A stretch of 64,000 bases of DNA from Pseudomonas zanjanensis. GTDB lineage: Bacteria > Pseudomonadota > Gammaproteobacteria > Pseudomonadales > Pseudomonadaceae. Shown one piece after another: positions 63,699-64,000 of this stretch (position 1 is the stretch's first letter; each line of letters starts with the position of its first letter). The notes beneath the pieces are model-generated. The model was not told the DNA's origin, searched no databases, and was given only the letters and a program-made list of their open reading frames with translations. The translations under genes and the position numbers were made by a program. The stretch is taken from the NCBI RefSeq assembly GCF_014268745.2, contig NZ_JABWRB020000004.1, positions 186,001 to 250,000 on the forward strand, read 5' to 3'.

Positions 63699-64000
63699 AT
63701 GGATATCGAATGGGTCTGCAAACATCACACTGACCTGAGCAAGGAGCAGCTGTATGCCGTCCTCAAGCTGCGCGCCGAGGTGTTCGTCGTCGAGCAGAAC
63801 TGCGCCTACCCGGACGTTGACGGCCTGGACCTGGAGGGCGACACCTGCCACTTGATGGCCTGGCACGACAACCACTTGGTGGCTTACCTGCGCCTGCTCG
63901 ACCCGCACTCGCAAAACAGCGACGTGGTGATCGGGCGCGTGATCATCGCGCCACAGGCACGCGGCCAGGGGCTGGGCCATACGCTGATGGAAAAGGCCCT
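63699..64000 (+). CDS. ElaA-like N-acetyltransferase (truncated by the window edge)
   Basis: The first 100 residues of a GNAT-fold protein of the ElaA family: KLRAEVFVVEQNCAYPDVDGLD (about 23-44) is the ElaA signature, and VIIAPQARGQGLGHTLMEKA contains the acetyl-CoA loop. Substrate unknown. The start MDIEWVCKH has AGGAAA upstream. The frame runs off the right edge. Confidence 0.88.
   Translation, partial: MDIEWVCKHHTDLSKEQLYAVLKLRAEVFVVEQNCAYPDVDGLDLEGDTCHLMAWHDNHLVAYLRLLDPHSQNSDVVIGRVIIAPQARGQGLGHTLMEKA

Overview
The window is chromosomal DNA of a Pseudomonas of the P. fluorescens group. The evidence is high G+C coding sequence, gene content and order matching the Pseudomonas choline/betaine/carnitine locus, and dozens of fluorescens-type REP elements. 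I found no rRNA, tRNA, phage, transposase or CRISPR array.

Most of the window is one catabolic programme for quaternary ammonium compounds. Uptake uses the Cbc ABC transporter (cbcXWV) plus a stand-alone carnitine-binding protein (caiX). Choline is oxidised by BetA and BetB under BetI. Gamma-butyrobetaine and carnitine enter through GbbH, CdhA, CdhC and CdhB, with the activator CdhR alongside. Glycine betaine is demethylated to dimethylglycine (GbcAB), sarcosine (DgcAB plus a dedicated Etf pair) and glycine (SoxBDAG). GlyA then makes serine and SdaB makes pyruvate. The one-carbon by-products are handled by FdhA (formaldehyde) and PurU (10-formyl-THF). GbdR is the central regulator.

Layout. 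1-143: tail of an unknown low-GC gene. 228-9350 (minus): glyA-soxB-soxD-soxA-soxG-purU-fdhA. 9661-11599: TraX-like membrane protein and threonine aldolase, divergent. 11842-14521: divergent gbcB and gbcA. 14650-21394 (minus): an uncharacterised operon of a GMC oxidoreductase/hydrolase fusion, a membrane di-haem cytochrome c and a metallophosphoesterase. 21395-22549: gene-free, with four 34-bp repeats each ending in a perfect DnaA box. 22550-31085 (minus): acetyltransferase, then etfB, etfA, dgcB, dgcA, a DUF5943-type protein and an M19-like protein. 31319-34227: accessory genes (LprI-like protein, toxin-antitoxin pair, DUF3010 protein, AAA ATPase). 34296-40285: cdhR and the carnitine operon. 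40657-44104: small gene, gbdR, sdaB. 44529-47568: cbcXWV. 47652-47860: 20-bp tandem repeats. 48214-52309: betIBA. 52711-55490: a linked TldD/TldE pair. 55734-64000: MFS exporter, dbpA, flavoprotein, FUSC protein, periplasmic binding protein and a truncated ElaA-like acetyltransferase.

The most novel candidates are the DnaA-box repeat array at 21791-22349, with five further exact boxes around it (three inside the etf genes), and the GMC/hydrolase-cytochrome-phosphoesterase operon. The hydrolase of that fusion has cysteine where the serine nucleophile is expected. Smaller leads are the 20-bp repeat array upstream of betI, an M19-family protein without the usual metal ligands, a DgcA lacking one cluster cysteine, and candidate GbdR half-sites.
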